Source of the DNA: Enterovibrio paralichthyis
Lineage (GTDB): Bacteria > Pseudomonadota > Gammaproteobacteria > Enterobacterales > Vibrionaceae
Assembly: GCF_019209835.1 (NCBI RefSeq)
Contig: NZ_JAHUTS010000005.1
Span: forward strand, 239,414-303,413
Direction of reading: 5' to 3'
DNA length: 64,000 nt
The notes beneath the pieces are model-generated. The model did no database searches. It was not told the DNA's origin and saw only the letters and a program-made list of their open reading frames with translations. Shown here piece after piece: positions 53,896 through 63,429 of this stretch (the stretch's first letter is position 1; each line of letters starts with the position of its first letter). The position numbers and the translations under genes were made by a program.

Positions 53896-55014
53896 TTATT
53901 TCAACACATCACTCAGGGCTTTCGCACACAAGGCGACATTCTCACGTTTCGCGGCATAACCCATCAGGCCGATGCGCCAGGCCTTGCCTGCCAATGTGCC
54001 TAGACCGGCGCCAATTTCCAGGTTGTAGTCGTTAAGCAGGCGCGCGCGCACCGCCGCATCATCCACTCCTTCCGGTACCGCAACAGCATTGAGTTGCGGT
54101 AAACGGTAAGCTTCTTCAACCAGGAACTGGATACCCAGTGCTTCCAATTCGGCCTTGAGCAAGTTGTGCATGTCACGGTGACGCTGCCAGGCGTTTTCCA
54201 GTCCCTCTTCCTTCAGCATCAGCAGGGATTCATGCAGGGCATACAAGCTGTTGACCGGCGCTGTGTGGTGATAACTGCGTTTGCCCTCGCCACTCCAGTA
54301 CGCTAACACCAGACTTTGATCCAAAAACCAGCTTTGCACTTTTCCGCTGCGCTGCTGCATTTTTTCCACCGCACGAGATGAGAATGTCACGGGCGAAAGT
54401 CCTGGCACACACGATAGGCATTTCTGCGAACCTGAATAGACCGCATCCAATTGCCATTCATCCACCAGCAAAGGCACACCGCCAAGGGAAGTGACCGCAT
54501 CCACAATCGTCAGACAACCATGCTCACGCGCCAGCGCTGCCAGCATTTTCGCATCACTGAGCGCACCGGTAGAGGTTTCAGCATGCACAAATGCCAACAC
54601 CGACGCTTCTGGATGAGCATTAAGTGCCGCTTCTACCTTGGCCGGGTCGACTGGCTTGCCCCACTCATCATCGACCATTACTGCCGTCGCACCACAGCGC
54701 TCAACATTCTCACGCATCCGATCACCAAACACACCATTGCGGCAGACAATCACAGTCTCGCCCGGCTCAATCAGGTTCACGAAGCAGGTTTCCATCCCAG
54801 CACTTCCCGGCGCAGAAACGGCGATGGTAAAAGGGTTTTCCGTCTGGAAGGCATACTGCAGCAAGGCTTTGACTTCATCCATCATCGCCACAAACAGCGG
54901 ATCCAAATGACCGATTGTCGGTTGGGCCAGCGCCTGCAGGACACGCGGTGAGACATCCGAGGGGCCAGGGCCCATCAAAGTACGTTGTGGTGGGATAAAG
55001 CGGGATATTGTCAT
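53896..55014 (-). CDS. Class V pyridoxal-phosphate aminotransferase (alanine-glyoxylate/serine type)
   Basis: The 372-residue protein is a fold-type I PLP enzyme. The probable Schiff-base lysine lies in SGSQKCLSCVPGL (near residue 196), and the cofactor-ring aspartate in the conserved IVDAVTSLGG. It resembles alanine-glyoxylate and serine-pyruvate aminotransferases, so transamination of small amino acids with glyoxylate or pyruvate is likely. The same type of gene lies between pglL and lysC in V. cholerae. A ribosome-binding site (GGAGAG) precedes the ATG. The exact substrates are unknown. Confidence 0.88.
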   Translation of the reverse strand: MTISRFIPPQRTLMGPGPSDVSPRVLQALAQPTIGHLDPLFVAMMDEVKALLQYAFQTENPFTIAVSAPGSAGMETCFVNLIEPGETVIVCRNGVFGDRMRENVERCGATAVMVDDEWGKPVDPAKVEAALNAHPEASVLAFVHAETSTGALSDAKMLAALAREHGCLTIVDAVTSLGGVPLLVDEWQLDAVYSGSQKCLSCVPGLSPVTFSSRAVEKMQQRSGKVQSWFLDQSLVLAYWSGEGKRSYHHTAPVNSLYALHESLLMLKEEGLENAWQRHRDMHNLLKAELEALGIQFLVEEAYRLPQLNAVAVPEGVDDAAVRARLLNDYNLEIGAGLGTLAGKAWRIGLMGYAAKRENVALCAKALSDVLK

Positions 55015-55157
55015 TGTTGTCTCTCCATCAGCCTTTTGTTCCCTTTACGTTAACACCGGATAGCACTGACTAAAATGCCACCATTGGATAATCCCAAGCC
55101 CAATCAAGGAAAATGGCACTTTCAGAAAAATATTCGCCGCATGCGCGTAATCTGTCG

Positions 55158-55186
55158 TTGACAACAAGGTTACAAACAATTATCAA
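55158..55186 (+). promoter_or_regulatory. Sigma-70-type promoter for the lysC leader
   Basis: A perfect -35 (TTGACA, 55158-55163) is followed after 17 bases by TATCAA (55181-55186), which matches four of six -10 positions. Transcription should start near 55193, just before the riboswitch. Confidence 0.75.
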
Positions 55187-55220
55187 TAGAGAGCAATTTT
55201 TACGCAGCCAACTGCGTAGA

Positions 55221-55390
55221 GACAGAAGAGGCGCGTCAACCAGGCAGTCACATTGCGGAGCCCCAACTCCAATGCAGTGTGATCAGGGGGTTAGACGCCG
55301 AGACTAGACCAGACCTTGGGGGCTGGCTTGTCGGTCTGGGAGGTTGAATCCTTCGGATTGTCATCTCACTTGAGGTGGAGCGCTTCTGGA
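55221..55390 (+). promoter_or_regulatory. Lysine riboswitch (L box) upstream of lysC
   Basis: The leader shows the lysine aptamer landmarks in order: AGAAGAGGCGCG near 55225, the GCCGAG element near 55297, GGCTGG near 55322, and a closing P1 strand CTTCTGG. P1 pairs cagaag (55223-55228) with cttctg (55383-55388). Downstream, CTCCCA (55432-55437) can pair with TGGGAG (55471-55476), which overlaps the ribosome-binding site of lysC. No T-tract terminator is seen in the leader. Control is therefore probably translational: lysine binding would hide the ribosome-binding site of aspartokinase III. Confidence 0.92.
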
Positions 55391-55486
55391 GAAAATCCTT
55401 TCTTCCAAACCCGCACTCTATCTCGTTCTGTCTCCCAATTTACTATCTAGGACAACTCCATTCGCGATTATGGGAGGTGAAGGGAA

Positions 55487-56833
55487 GTGAACGCATTAAA
55501 TGTCGCAAAATTTGGCGGCACGAGTGTAGCCGACTACGCAGCTATGTCTAACTGTGCTTCGGTGATTAAAGGGAATTTGGACACTCGACTGGTAGTGATC
55601 AGCGCCTGCTCTGGCGTGACCAATTTACTGGTTGAACTGGCTAACGGCGTTAGCCAGGAAAGACAGCAGGATGTGCTGGCAACTCTGAGCGATATCCATT
55701 TCAGCATTTTGGCACAGCTTCCTGAAGCACCTGAAGTCGCCGCCGCTGTGAATGGCATTCTTGATGAAGTCGCGACACTCTCTGCGATTGCACAAACTTC
55801 TCCTTCAGATCAAGTTACCGATAATCTGGTTGCCTGCGGCGAACTGATGTCGACCCATATTTTCACTCATCTGCTTAATGACAAAGGCATTGATGCTGTG
55901 CGTATCGACGTGCGTGACGTCCTGAAAACAGATGGTGTGTTTGGCAAAGCCGCACCGGATTTGATTGAAACGGCATTCCATGCAGAAGCTGTTTTGTCTC
56001 CCCTGTTTAAAAAGCACATCGTTGTCACCCAGGGCTTTATCGGCTCTGATGCGCAGGGCAACACCACCACACTGGGGCGTGGCGGCAGCGATTACAGCGC
56101 AGCACTGCTGGCAGAGGCAGTAAAGGCTACCTCGTTAGAGATTTGGACCGACGTACCGGGAATCTACAGCACTGACCCACGCGTGGCGCCAGCTGCAAGT
56201 CCGATTGATGAGATCAGCTTCAGCGAAGCGTCTGAAATGGCAAACTTCGGCGCCAAGATCTTGCACCCGGCGACCCTGATCCCGGCCATGCGCCACGATA
56301 TTCCCGTGTTTGTCGGCTCATCCAAAGCACCGGAAAAGGGTGGCACCTGGATACGTCGCCATGCGGAAAATTCGCCGCTATTTCGCGCCCTCGCCCTGCG
56401 TTGCAATCAAACAATGGTGACCCTGACCAGCTTGAATATGTTCCACGCTTACGGCTTTCTGGCTGAAGTGTTTAACATTCTGGCCAAGCACAAGGTATCG
56501 GTCGACCTTATCACCACGTCAGAAGTGAGCGTGTCCCTGACACTGGATCAGACAAACACCAAAGGCGGTGCCCCTAAATTGCCGGAAGCCGCGGAGCAGG
56601 AATTGGCTGAGCTGTGTAAAGTGACCGTAGAGCAGGATATGTGTCTGGTGGCCTTGATTGGCAACCATATGGGTGAATCACGCGGCTCTGCAGCCAAGAT
56701 CTTTGGTGCACTGGAAGATTACAACCTGCGCATGATTTGTTACGGCGCCAGCAACCACAACCTCTGCTTCCTGACCAGTACGGCAGATTCACAGAATGTG
56801 GTGCGGGCACTGCACAAAGAGTTGTTTGAATAA
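55487..56833 (+). CDS. lysC: Lysine-sensitive aspartokinase III LysC
   Basis: The 448-residue enzyme matches E. coli LysC (449). The kinase domain starts with the signature VAKFGGTSVADY, and ACT domains occupy the C-terminal third (from about residue 305). It phosphorylates aspartate, the first step to lysine, methionine and threonine, and is usually inhibited by lysine. The start is a GTG 6 bases after a strong GGAGGTGA site, which is the element sequestered by the riboswitch. It is not fused to homoserine dehydrogenase. Confidence 0.97.
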   Translation: MNALNVAKFGGTSVADYAAMSNCASVIKGNLDTRLVVISACSGVTNLLVELANGVSQERQQDVLATLSDIHFSILAQLPEAPEVAAAVNGILDEVATLSAIAQTSPSDQVTDNLVACGELMSTHIFTHLLNDKGIDAVRIDVRDVLKTDGVFGKAAPDLIETAFHAEAVLSPLFKKHIVVTQGFIGSDAQGNTTTLGRGGSDYSAALLAEAVKATSLEIWTDVPGIYSTDPRVAPAASPIDEISFSEASEMANFGAKILHPATLIPAMRHDIPVFVGSSKAPEKGGTWIRRHAENSPLFRALALRCNQTMVTLTSLNMFHAYGFLAEVFNILAKHKVSVDLITTSEVSVSLTLDQTNTKGGAPKLPEAAEQELAELCKVTVEQDMCLVALIGNHMGESRGSAAKIFGALEDYNLRMICYGASNHNLCFLTSTADSQNVVRALHKELFE

Positions 56834-56851
56834 TCCCAGTAGCTTGCGAAT

Positions 56852-56877
56852 AAAAAAGGGCGCTCTGAGCGCCCTTT
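56852..56877. terminator. Bidirectional terminator between lysC and metH
   Basis: A perfect 10-bp stem (aaagggcgct/agcgcccttt, loop ctg) has six A residues to its left, giving a good T-tract for the leftward metH transcript and a shorter one for lysC. Confidence 0.9.
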
Positions 56878-56890
56878 CAGTTTCTGCCAG

Positions 56891-59800
56891 TTAGCCGTTA
56901 AGATTTGGCCCTAGCCATTTCTCTGCTTCGATCAGATCCCAGCCTTTACGATCGGCATAACTGTCACGCTGATCTTCCTGGATCTGCGCTACCGCAAAGT
57001 AGCGCGATTCTGGATGGGAGAAATACCAGCCAGATACCGAAGCACCCGGCCACATCGCATAACTGGTGGTCAGTGACATACCAATGGTTTCCTCTACGTT
57101 GAGAAGCTCCCATAAGCAGCCTTTCTCAGTATGTTCAGGACAGGCAGGATAGCCCGGCGCCGGACGGATACCCTGATACTTTTCACGGATCAATTCATCG
57201 TTCGACAGACTTTCATCCGCTGCATAGCCCCAGATTTCCTTGCGTACCCGCTCATGCAGATACTCGGCAAAAGCTTCCGCCAAACGGTCAGCCACCGCCT
57301 GGATCATAATGGCGTTGTAATCGTCACCCTGCGCCTTATACGCATCCGCCAGTTCACGCTCTCCAATCCCTCCGGTGACAGCAAACGCACCAATCCAGTC
57401 TTTCTTACCGCTCTCTTTCGGCGCGATGTAGTCAGACAAACAGTAGTTAAAGCCTTTTGGCTTCTCAGTTTGCTGACGCAGGTTGTGGAGCACTTTCGCA
57501 ACCTGGGTACGGGACTCATCGGTATAGACTTCAATGTCATCACCAATGCTGGCTGCCGGGTAAAGAGCGCATATGCCGCTGGCTTTCATCAGACCCTCAC
57601 GCTCAACGCGGTCTAAGAGGTCGTTGGCATCCTTGAACAAACGCTTGGCTTCCTCACCAACCTCTTCATGCTCAAGGATCGCCGGGTATTTGCCAACCAG
57701 TGACCAAGTCATAAAAAATGGCGTCCAATCGATGTAGTTGCGCAGAGTAGCGACATCAAAGTCTTCGAATACATGCACACCCGGTTTGGCAGGTGCTGGC
57801 GGCGTGTAAGCATCCCAGTCAATTGCCACCTTATTGGCACGTGCCTGCTCAAGGGTCACCGGCTTGGTACGTGGGCGTTTACGTGCATGCTGCTCACGCA
57901 CAATTTCATAATCTGCCTGCAGCTTTTCAACAAACGCCGGCTTAAGGGTTTCAGACAACAGGGACGAACAAACCCCGACTGCTCGGGAAGCGTTATTCAC
58001 GTACACCACCGGCTGGTTGTAATTCTGCTCGATTTTCACTGCGGTGTGAGCTTTGGAGGTGGTGGCACCGCCGATCAACAACGGCAAGTCAAAGCCAAGA
58101 CGCTCCATCTCTTTCGCGACATGCACCATCTCATCCAGCGAAGGGGTGATCAGCCCCGACAAGCCGATGATGTCAACGTTCTCTTCCTTGGCGACCTTAA
58201 GGATCTTCTCGCAAGGTACCATCACACCAAGGTCAATAATTTCGTAGTTATTACATTGCAATACCACACCGACAATGTTCTTACCGATGTCATGCACATC
58301 GCCTTTTACCGTTGCCAGCAGGATCTTACCGTTGGTGGAGCCCGCCTGTTTTTCGGCGTTGATAAATGGCTCAAGGTGCGCCACGGCCTGCTTCATCACA
58401 CGGGCAGATTTCACTACCTGTGGCAGGAACATTTTGCCTTCACCAAACAGGTCACCAACCACGTTCATGCCGTCCATCAGCGGCCCTTCGATCACTTCAA
58501 GCGGTTTGGAGGCATTAATGCGGGCTTCTTCTGTATCTTCAACGATGAACTCGGTAATACCTTTGACCAGTGCATGCTCAAGGCGTTTTTCTACCGGCCA
58601 GCTGCGCCATTCCAGCGCAGAATCGTCCTCTTCCTTACCCACGGCGTTTTCGCGGTAAGCTTCGGCAATTTCCAGCAGACGCTCTGTCGCATCGTCACGA
58701 CGGTTCAACACCACATCTTCCACCGCTTCACGCAGCTTCTCTGGCACGTTGTCGTATATCTCCAGCTGACCAGCATTGACGATGCCCATGTCCATGCCGT
58801 TCTTGAAACAGTGGTAGAGGAAAACTGCGTGAATGGCTTCGCGCACGTAGTTATTGCCGCGGAACGAGAAGGAAACGTTCGACACACCACCGGAGATCAT
58901 CGCATAAGGCAGGTCGCGCTTGATGTCTGCTACCGCATCAATGAAGTCGACGGCGTAGTTGTTGTGCTCATCAATGCCGGTCGCAACGGCAAAGATGTTG
59001 GGGTCAAAAATAATGTCTTCCGGCGGGAAGCCCACTTCATCGACCAGAATGCGGTAAGCGTTGGTACAGATTTCCAGCTTGCGCTCTCGGGTATCCGCCT
59101 GTCCGACTTCATCAAACGCCATCACAATCACCGCTGCGCCATAGCGGCGAATAAGCTTGGCCTGCTCAACGAACTTCTCTTTGCCTTCTTTAAGCGAGAT
59201 GGAGTTAACAATCCCCTTGCCCTGAATGCATTTAAGGCCAGCTTCGATCACTTCCCATTTGGATGAGTCGACCATGATGGGCACTTTGGAAATCTCAGGC
59301 TCTGAAGCACACAGGTTGAGAAAACGTACCATGCACGCTTCAGCATCCAGCATGCCTTCATCCATGTTGATATCGATGATCTGGGCACCGTTTTCTACCT
59401 GTTGACGCGCAACTTCCAGTGCTTCGTCGTACTGTTCTTCTTTGATAAGGCGCTTGAAGCGCGCAGAGCCAGTAACGTTGGTGCGCTCCCCGACGTTCAC
59501 AAACAGGGTATCTTTTTCGATGGTCAACGGCTCAAGGCCAGATAAACGGCAGGCAATGGCGATATCCGGCAATCTGCGTGGCGTAATGCTTTTCGTCACT
59601 TCATACATGTGACGGATGTGCTCAGGCGTAGTACCACAACAGCCGCCAATCAGGTTCAAAAAGCCGCTTTGCGCCCACTCTTTGACGTGCTCCGCCATCT
59701 CCTCCGGGGAAAGATCGTATTCACCAAACGCATTGGGAAGACCGGCATTTGGGTGCGCCGACACATAGCTTTCAGAGATGCGAGACAGCTCTTCGACATA

Positions 59801-60565
59801 CGGACGCAGCTCATCTGGGCCCAGTGCGCAGTTAAGGCCAAAAGAGATGGGGTTTACATGACGAAGCGAGTTGTAGAAGGCTTCCGTTGTCTGGCCAGAC
59901 AGAGTGCGGCCTGAGGCGTCAGTAATGGTGCCGGAAATCATCACTGGCAGTGAGAAGCCAAGCTCTTCGAATACCGAATCCACAGCAAAAGCACAGGCTT
60001 TGGCGTTCAAGGTATCAAAGATGGTTTCAATCAGGATCAGATCCGCACCGCCTTTGATCAGGGCGCGTGTGGATTCGGAGTAGGCGGTCACCAGCTCATC
60101 AAAGCTGACGTTGCGGTAGCCTGGGTCATTAACGTCAGGGGAAATCGAGCAAGTGCGGTTGGTCGGGCCAAGCACTCCGGCAACAAAGCGCGGTTTCGTC
60201 GGCTCTTTTGCCGTCCACTCATCAGCCACTTCACGCGCCAGCTTGGCGGCTGCAAAGTTTATCTCTTCGCTCAGGCTTTCCATGTCGTAATCAGCCATGG
60301 CAATGGTGGTGGCATTGAAGGTATTGGTCTCTAGAATATCGGCACCGGCTTCCAGATACTCTGCGTGGATCGTTTTGATCGTCTCCGGTTGTGTCAGCAC
60401 CAATAGATCGTTATTGCCTTTTAAGTCGCTTGGCCAGTCGGCAAAGCGCTCACCACGGTAATCCTTCTCTTCAAGCTTGTAGCTCTGGATCATGGTGCCC
60501 ATGCCACCATCGATGATCAGAATGCGCTCTGCCAAGAGTTTTTCGAGTTTTTCCTTACTGCTCAC
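56891..60565 (-). CDS. metH: Cobalamin-dependent methionine synthase MetH
   Basis: I use the GTG at 60563-60565, since the protein then begins MSSKEKLEKLLAERIL like E. coli MetH, with an AAGGA site upstream; the frame is open 20 codons further. The 1,224-residue enzyme has a homocysteine-binding domain (about 1-330, GGCCGTTPEH zinc cysteines), a methyltetrahydrofolate domain (about 340-620), a cobalamin cap and Rossmann domain with DVHDIGKNIV (about 735), and a C-terminal reactivation domain (RPAPGYPACPEH). It makes methionine from homocysteine using B12. No cobalamin riboswitch was recognised upstream. Confidence 0.98.
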   Translation of the reverse strand: MSSKEKLEKLLAERILIIDGGMGTMIQSYKLEEKDYRGERFADWPSDLKGNNDLLVLTQPETIKTIHAEYLEAGADILETNTFNATTIAMADYDMESLSEEINFAAAKLAREVADEWTAKEPTKPRFVAGVLGPTNRTCSISPDVNDPGYRNVSFDELVTAYSESTRALIKGGADLILIETIFDTLNAKACAFAVDSVFEELGFSLPVMISGTITDASGRTLSGQTTEAFYNSLRHVNPISFGLNCALGPDELRPYVEELSRISESYVSAHPNAGLPNAFGEYDLSPEEMAEHVKEWAQSGFLNLIGGCCGTTPEHIRHMYEVTKSITPRRLPDIAIACRLSGLEPLTIEKDTLFVNVGERTNVTGSARFKRLIKEEQYDEALEVARQQVENGAQIIDINMDEGMLDAEACMVRFLNLCASEPEISKVPIMVDSSKWEVIEAGLKCIQGKGIVNSISLKEGKEKFVEQAKLIRRYGAAVIVMAFDEVGQADTRERKLEICTNAYRILVDEVGFPPEDIIFDPNIFAVATGIDEHNNYAVDFIDAVADIKRDLPYAMISGGVSNVSFSFRGNNYVREAIHAVFLYHCFKNGMDMGIVNAGQLEIYDNVPEKLREAVEDVVLNRRDDATERLLEIAEAYRENAVGKEEDDSALEWRSWPVEKRLEHALVKGITEFIVEDTEEARINASKPLEVIEGPLMDGMNVVGDLFGEGKMFLPQVVKSARVMKQAVAHLEPFINAEKQAGSTNGKILLATVKGDVHDIGKNIVGVVLQCNNYEIIDLGVMVPCEKILKVAKEENVDIIGLSGLITPSLDEMVHVAKEMERLGFDLPLLIGGATTSKAHTAVKIEQNYNQPVVYVNNASRAVGVCSSLLSETLKPAFVEKLQADYEIVREQHARKRPRTKPVTLEQARANKVAIDWDAYTPPAPAKPGVHVFEDFDVATLRNYIDWTPFFMTWSLVGKYPAILEHEEVGEEAKRLFKDANDLLDRVEREGLMKASGICALYPAASIGDDIEVYTDESRTQVAKVLHNLRQQTEKPKGFNYCLSDYIAPKESGKKDWIGAFAVTGGIGERELADAYKAQGDDYNAIMIQAVADRLAEAFAEYLHERVRKEIWGYAADESLSNDELIREKYQGIRPAPGYPACPEHTEKGCLWELLNVEETIGMSLTTSYAMWPGASVSGWYFSHPESRYFAVAQIQEDQRDSYADRKGWDLIEAEKWLGPNLNG

Positions 60566-60666
60566 AACCACAGATCCTTCTTCTATTTTCCTTTCCCGGC
60601 CTCGGATAATCCGCTTCCAAAGCACTCAACCGATCGGGTATTGAAGCATAGTATCACACACCAAAT

Positions 60667-60682
60667 GGAAATCTAGACGTCC
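60667..60682 (-). promoter_or_regulatory. Candidate MetJ operator upstream of metH
   Basis: Two adjacent octets, GGAAATCT and AGACGTCC, match the met box AGACGTCT at five and seven of eight positions. They lie about 100 bases before the metH start, in the gap divergent to nhaP. MetJ repression by S-adenosylmethionine is suggested. Confidence 0.55.
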
Positions 60683-60809
60683 AATAGTGCACACATGACC
60701 CCATGACCTCCGTGATGACTCAGATTTGTTGTAGTTTTATTCTTCGCTTGGATTTATATTTTCTTACATATTTCCCAAGATTAACTCACAGACTAAAACG
60801 GGGTCATCG

Positions 60810-62144
60810 ATGACCGTCTATACAACACTTTGCTTTCTCGCCGCGGCAGCGATGCTTATTGCCTTTATCAACAGCAAGATAGGGCAAATGCAAACCACCA
60901 TTGCCATCACTGCTGGTGCACTTATCCTCTCGCTTATCATTGTTATATCCGGTCATAACAACTGGTTTCATCTCAAAGAATTTGCCGCGACAACCCTAAA
61001 CGAAGTCCACTTTGATGACTTCCTGCTTAAAGGGGTTTTAGGCTTTTTGCTGTTTGCGGGCGCTTTGGGCGTCAAATTGCCTCATCTTGAAGATCAAAAG
61101 TGGGAAATTACTATCCTAGCGATGGGTGCGACGATCGTCTCCACCATTTTTATCGGCGGCATCACATGGCTGTTCTTTCAGCTTATCGGTATCCCCTTTG
61201 CGTTGATTTACTGCATGCTCTTTGGCGCACTGATCTCGCCTACCGACCCGATAGCCGTATTAGCAATCGTTAAAAAGCTCAATGCCCCTAAACGGATATC
61301 GACCCAGATTGAGGGCGAGTCACTGTTCAACGACGGTTTCGGCCTGGTGATTTTTATTACCCTCTTTACGGTTGCATTCGGCACTGAAGAACCAACGGTT
61401 CTAAGTGTGGCTGAACTGTTTCTCCATGAAGCCGTCGGCGGTATCATATACGGATTTATTCTGGGTTTGTTGTTCCACTACCTAATCAGTAACACCGATG
61501 ACCACTCGATGGAGCTGTTGCTGACATTGGGTATCCCGACAGCCGGCTATGTGTTTGCCAGCCTGATTGGGGTATCAGGCCCTCTGGCGATGGTGGTAGC
61601 CGGTATCATGATTGGTAACTGGACGCGCTATATTGGTTTTTCAAAGGAAAGTGAAGATCACCTTGACCACTTCTGGGAGTTGGTGGATGAATTCCTGAAT
61701 GGTGTACTGTTCCTGCTGATCGGTCTTAGCATGCTGACATTTTCTTTCCACAAAGAAGATTGGATCATCATGGTATTTGCGATACCAGCAGTGTTGCTAG
61801 CCCGCTACCTCAGCGTGCGCCTCTGTTATGTCGGCTTTAACCGCTATCGCGAATACAACCCATACTCAGTCCGTATCCTGACCTGGGGTGGATTGCGTGG
61901 CGGTCTGGCAATCGCGATGGCAATGGCCGTGCCGGCAGGCTATATGATTGTGCCGGAGAAAAATATTGATGTGCGGGAAATCATTCTGGTGATGACCTAT
62001 GCCGTAGTCGTATTCTCAATCCTTGTTCAGGGCTCGACCATCACTAAAATGATAGAAAAATCCAAAGTGGCTGAACGGGATATGGAAATTAAACCTCAAA
62101 GCTATAAAGAAGCGGAAAAACAGGTACAAGCTCCTCAGAAATAA
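60810..62144 (+). CDS. nhaP: CPA1-family sodium/proton antiporter (NhaP type)
   Basis: The 444-residue membrane protein has about 12-13 helices. The CPA1 signatures SPTDPIAVLAI (near residue 148) and GESLFNDGFGLVIF (near 170), which includes the essential acidic residues of helix 5, are intact. A short soluble tail rich in Lys and Gln follows. It should exchange Na+ or K+ for protons and help with pH and salt balance. It is divergent from metH and converges on metA, as in V. cholerae. The ion preference cannot be told from sequence. Confidence 0.93.
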   Translation: MTVYTTLCFLAAAAMLIAFINSKIGQMQTTIAITAGALILSLIIVISGHNNWFHLKEFAATTLNEVHFDDFLLKGVLGFLLFAGALGVKLPHLEDQKWEITILAMGATIVSTIFIGGITWLFFQLIGIPFALIYCMLFGALISPTDPIAVLAIVKKLNAPKRISTQIEGESLFNDGFGLVIFITLFTVAFGTEEPTVLSVAELFLHEAVGGIIYGFILGLLFHYLISNTDDHSMELLLTLGIPTAGYVFASLIGVSGPLAMVVAGIMIGNWTRYIGFSKESEDHLDHFWELVDEFLNGVLFLLIGLSMLTFSFHKEDWIIMVFAIPAVLLARYLSVRLCYVGFNRYREYNPYSVRILTWGGLRGGLAIAMAMAVPAGYMIVPEKNIDVREIILVMTYAVVVFSILVQGSTITKMIEKSKVAERDMEIKPQSYKEAEKQVQAPQK

Positions 62145-62169
62145 CAAGTAACCGCTGGATTTAAATGAT

Positions 62170-62198
62170 AAAAAAGCCTGCAGATGCAGGCTTTTTTA
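62170..62198. terminator. Bidirectional terminator between nhaP and metA
   Basis: A 7-bp stem (gcctgca/tgcaggc, arms 62176-62182 and 62185-62191) is extended by A-T pairs, and T-tracts are available on both strands. Confidence 0.9.
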
Positions 62199-63146
62199 TT
62201 AGTCGTCTTTCGTGAATGCCGACTCGGAAAAGTGATCCAAATCGTATGGCGTTTGCTGGTAAACACAATAGTTAAGCCAATTGGCGAACAGAAGGTGGCC
62301 GTGGCTCCGCCAGCTCACGTACGGCTCTTGGGTCGGGTCATCATCCGGATAGTAGTTCATCGGCACAGCAGGCTCCATCCCTTCCCCCACATCACGCACA
62401 TACTCCTGATGTAAGGTATGCGAATCATATTCCGGGTGTCCGGTAACAAAAACATTTCGCTTGTCTTTGGTCGCGGCAAGATACGTCCCCGCGATATCTG
62501 AAGTCGCAAGGATATCGAGATCGGTGTGATCAGCCAAAAACTGGGGCGAAAAATCCGCATAACGGGAATGTGGCGCCAGGAAAGAATCATCGAATCCGCG
62601 CAAAATCGGGTTATGGCTCAAGTCCTTATTTATCTTGTGACGATACACACCGGACAGCTTTTCCTTCCGCGTCTTCTTCGGTAAATCATACAACAGCTTC
62701 AACCCGGCCTGGGCAGCCCAACACACGTAGAGCGTCGATGTCACATGCTCTTTGGCCCAAGTCATAATGTCCTGTAAGTGATCCCAGTAAATGACATCCT
62801 CAAACTGCACCAGTCCCAATGGCGCACCGGTAACTATCAGTCCGTCAAAGTTGCGGTTGCGAATGCCCTGAAATTGGCGATAAAAGGTGTCGAGATGCTC
62901 GGTGGGAGTGTTCTTGCTAGGCCGGTCATCGATGCGCAACAGCTCCACATCCACTTGCAAAGGACTGTTGGATAACAAACGCATAAATTGAGTTTCTGTC
63001 TCAATCTTTTTGGGCATCAGGTTAAGGAGAAGCACCTTAAGTGGACGGATATTCTGGCTCTCTGCACGGGTTTCCGACATCACAAAGATGTTTTCCTGAC
63101 GTAATGTACTTGCCGCGGGCAACAGATCAGGAATTTTAATTGGCAT
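62199..63146 (-). CDS. metA: Homoserine O-succinyltransferase MetA
   Basis: The 315-residue enzyme has the catalytic cysteine C142 (in YVCWAAQAGL) and the His/Glu pair H237 and E239 (in TGHPEYD), matching the family. It acylates homoserine, the first committed step of methionine synthesis. MetA enzymes use succinyl- or acetyl-CoA, and sequence alone does not fix which. Upstream are tandem met boxes, so MetJ regulation is expected. A GGGAG ribosome-binding site precedes the ATG. Confidence 0.97.
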   Translation of the reverse strand: MPIKIPDLLPAASTLRQENIFVMSETRAESQNIRPLKVLLLNLMPKKIETETQFMRLLSNSPLQVDVELLRIDDRPSKNTPTEHLDTFYRQFQGIRNRNFDGLIVTGAPLGLVQFEDVIYWDHLQDIMTWAKEHVTSTLYVCWAAQAGLKLLYDLPKKTRKEKLSGVYRHKINKDLSHNPILRGFDDSFLAPHSRYADFSPQFLADHTDLDILATSDIAGTYLAATKDKRNVFVTGHPEYDSHTLHQEYVRDVGEGMEPAVPMNYYPDDDPTQEPYVSWRSHGHLLFANWLNYCVYQQTPYDLDHFSESAFTKDD

Positions 63147-63166
63147 CTTAAAGCACTCCCTTCTTA

Positions 63167-63190
63167 AGATGTATAGACGTCTAGAATTCC
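63167..63190 (-). promoter_or_regulatory. Tandem MetJ boxes upstream of metA
   Basis: Three adjacent octets, AGATGTAT, AGACGTCT and AGAATTCC, lie 20-44 bases before the metA start. The middle one matches the met box consensus perfectly, and the first matches at six of eight positions. Tandem octets are the normal form of a MetJ operator. Confidence 0.88.
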
Positions 63191-63259
63191 ATTAACCCTA
63201 TACCAAGGAAGAGTCGCGTTCAAGAACAAATGTGAGATAGGTAAAAGAATGGATAAACG

Positions 63260-63290
63260 AAAAAACCCGCAGCGTTTCCGCTACGGGTTT
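63260..63290 (-). terminator. Terminator of the ribosomal RNA operon
   Basis: Read on the minus strand, a stem of aaacccg and cgggttt with an inner agcg/cgct pairing closes on the tetraloop gaaa and leads into six T residues. It begins just after the distal 5S gene. Confidence 0.9.
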
Positions 63291-63298
63291 GAAGAGGT

Positions 63299-63416
63299 GT
63301 CTGGCAGTGTCCTACTCTCACATGGGGAGACCCCACACTACCATCGGCGCTACAACGTTTCACTACTGAGTTCGGTATGGGATCAGGTGGTACCATTGCG
63401 CTATGGCCGCCAGACA
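63299..63416 (-). rRNA. rrf: 5S ribosomal RNA (distal copy)
   Basis: The reverse complement begins TGTCTGGCGGCCATAGCG and ends GACACTGCCAGAC, with the conserved internal CCGAACTCAGTAGTGAAACG. Helix I closes through the two ends. Ends are estimated to within a few bases. It differs at several positions from the proximal 5S copy. Confidence 0.95.
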
Positions 63417-63429
63417 AATTTTTAAAATC

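Noticed and set aside
55113..55307. A small open frame in front of lysC as a possible leader peptide
   Set aside because: It overlaps the promoter and the lysine aptamer, so it cannot be a real leader gene for this transcript.
57773..59266. A 497-codon open frame on the plus strand opposite metH
   Set aside because: It lies entirely inside metH on the other strand and its product has no recognisable domain. Long mirror frames are common opposite GC-rich coding sequence.
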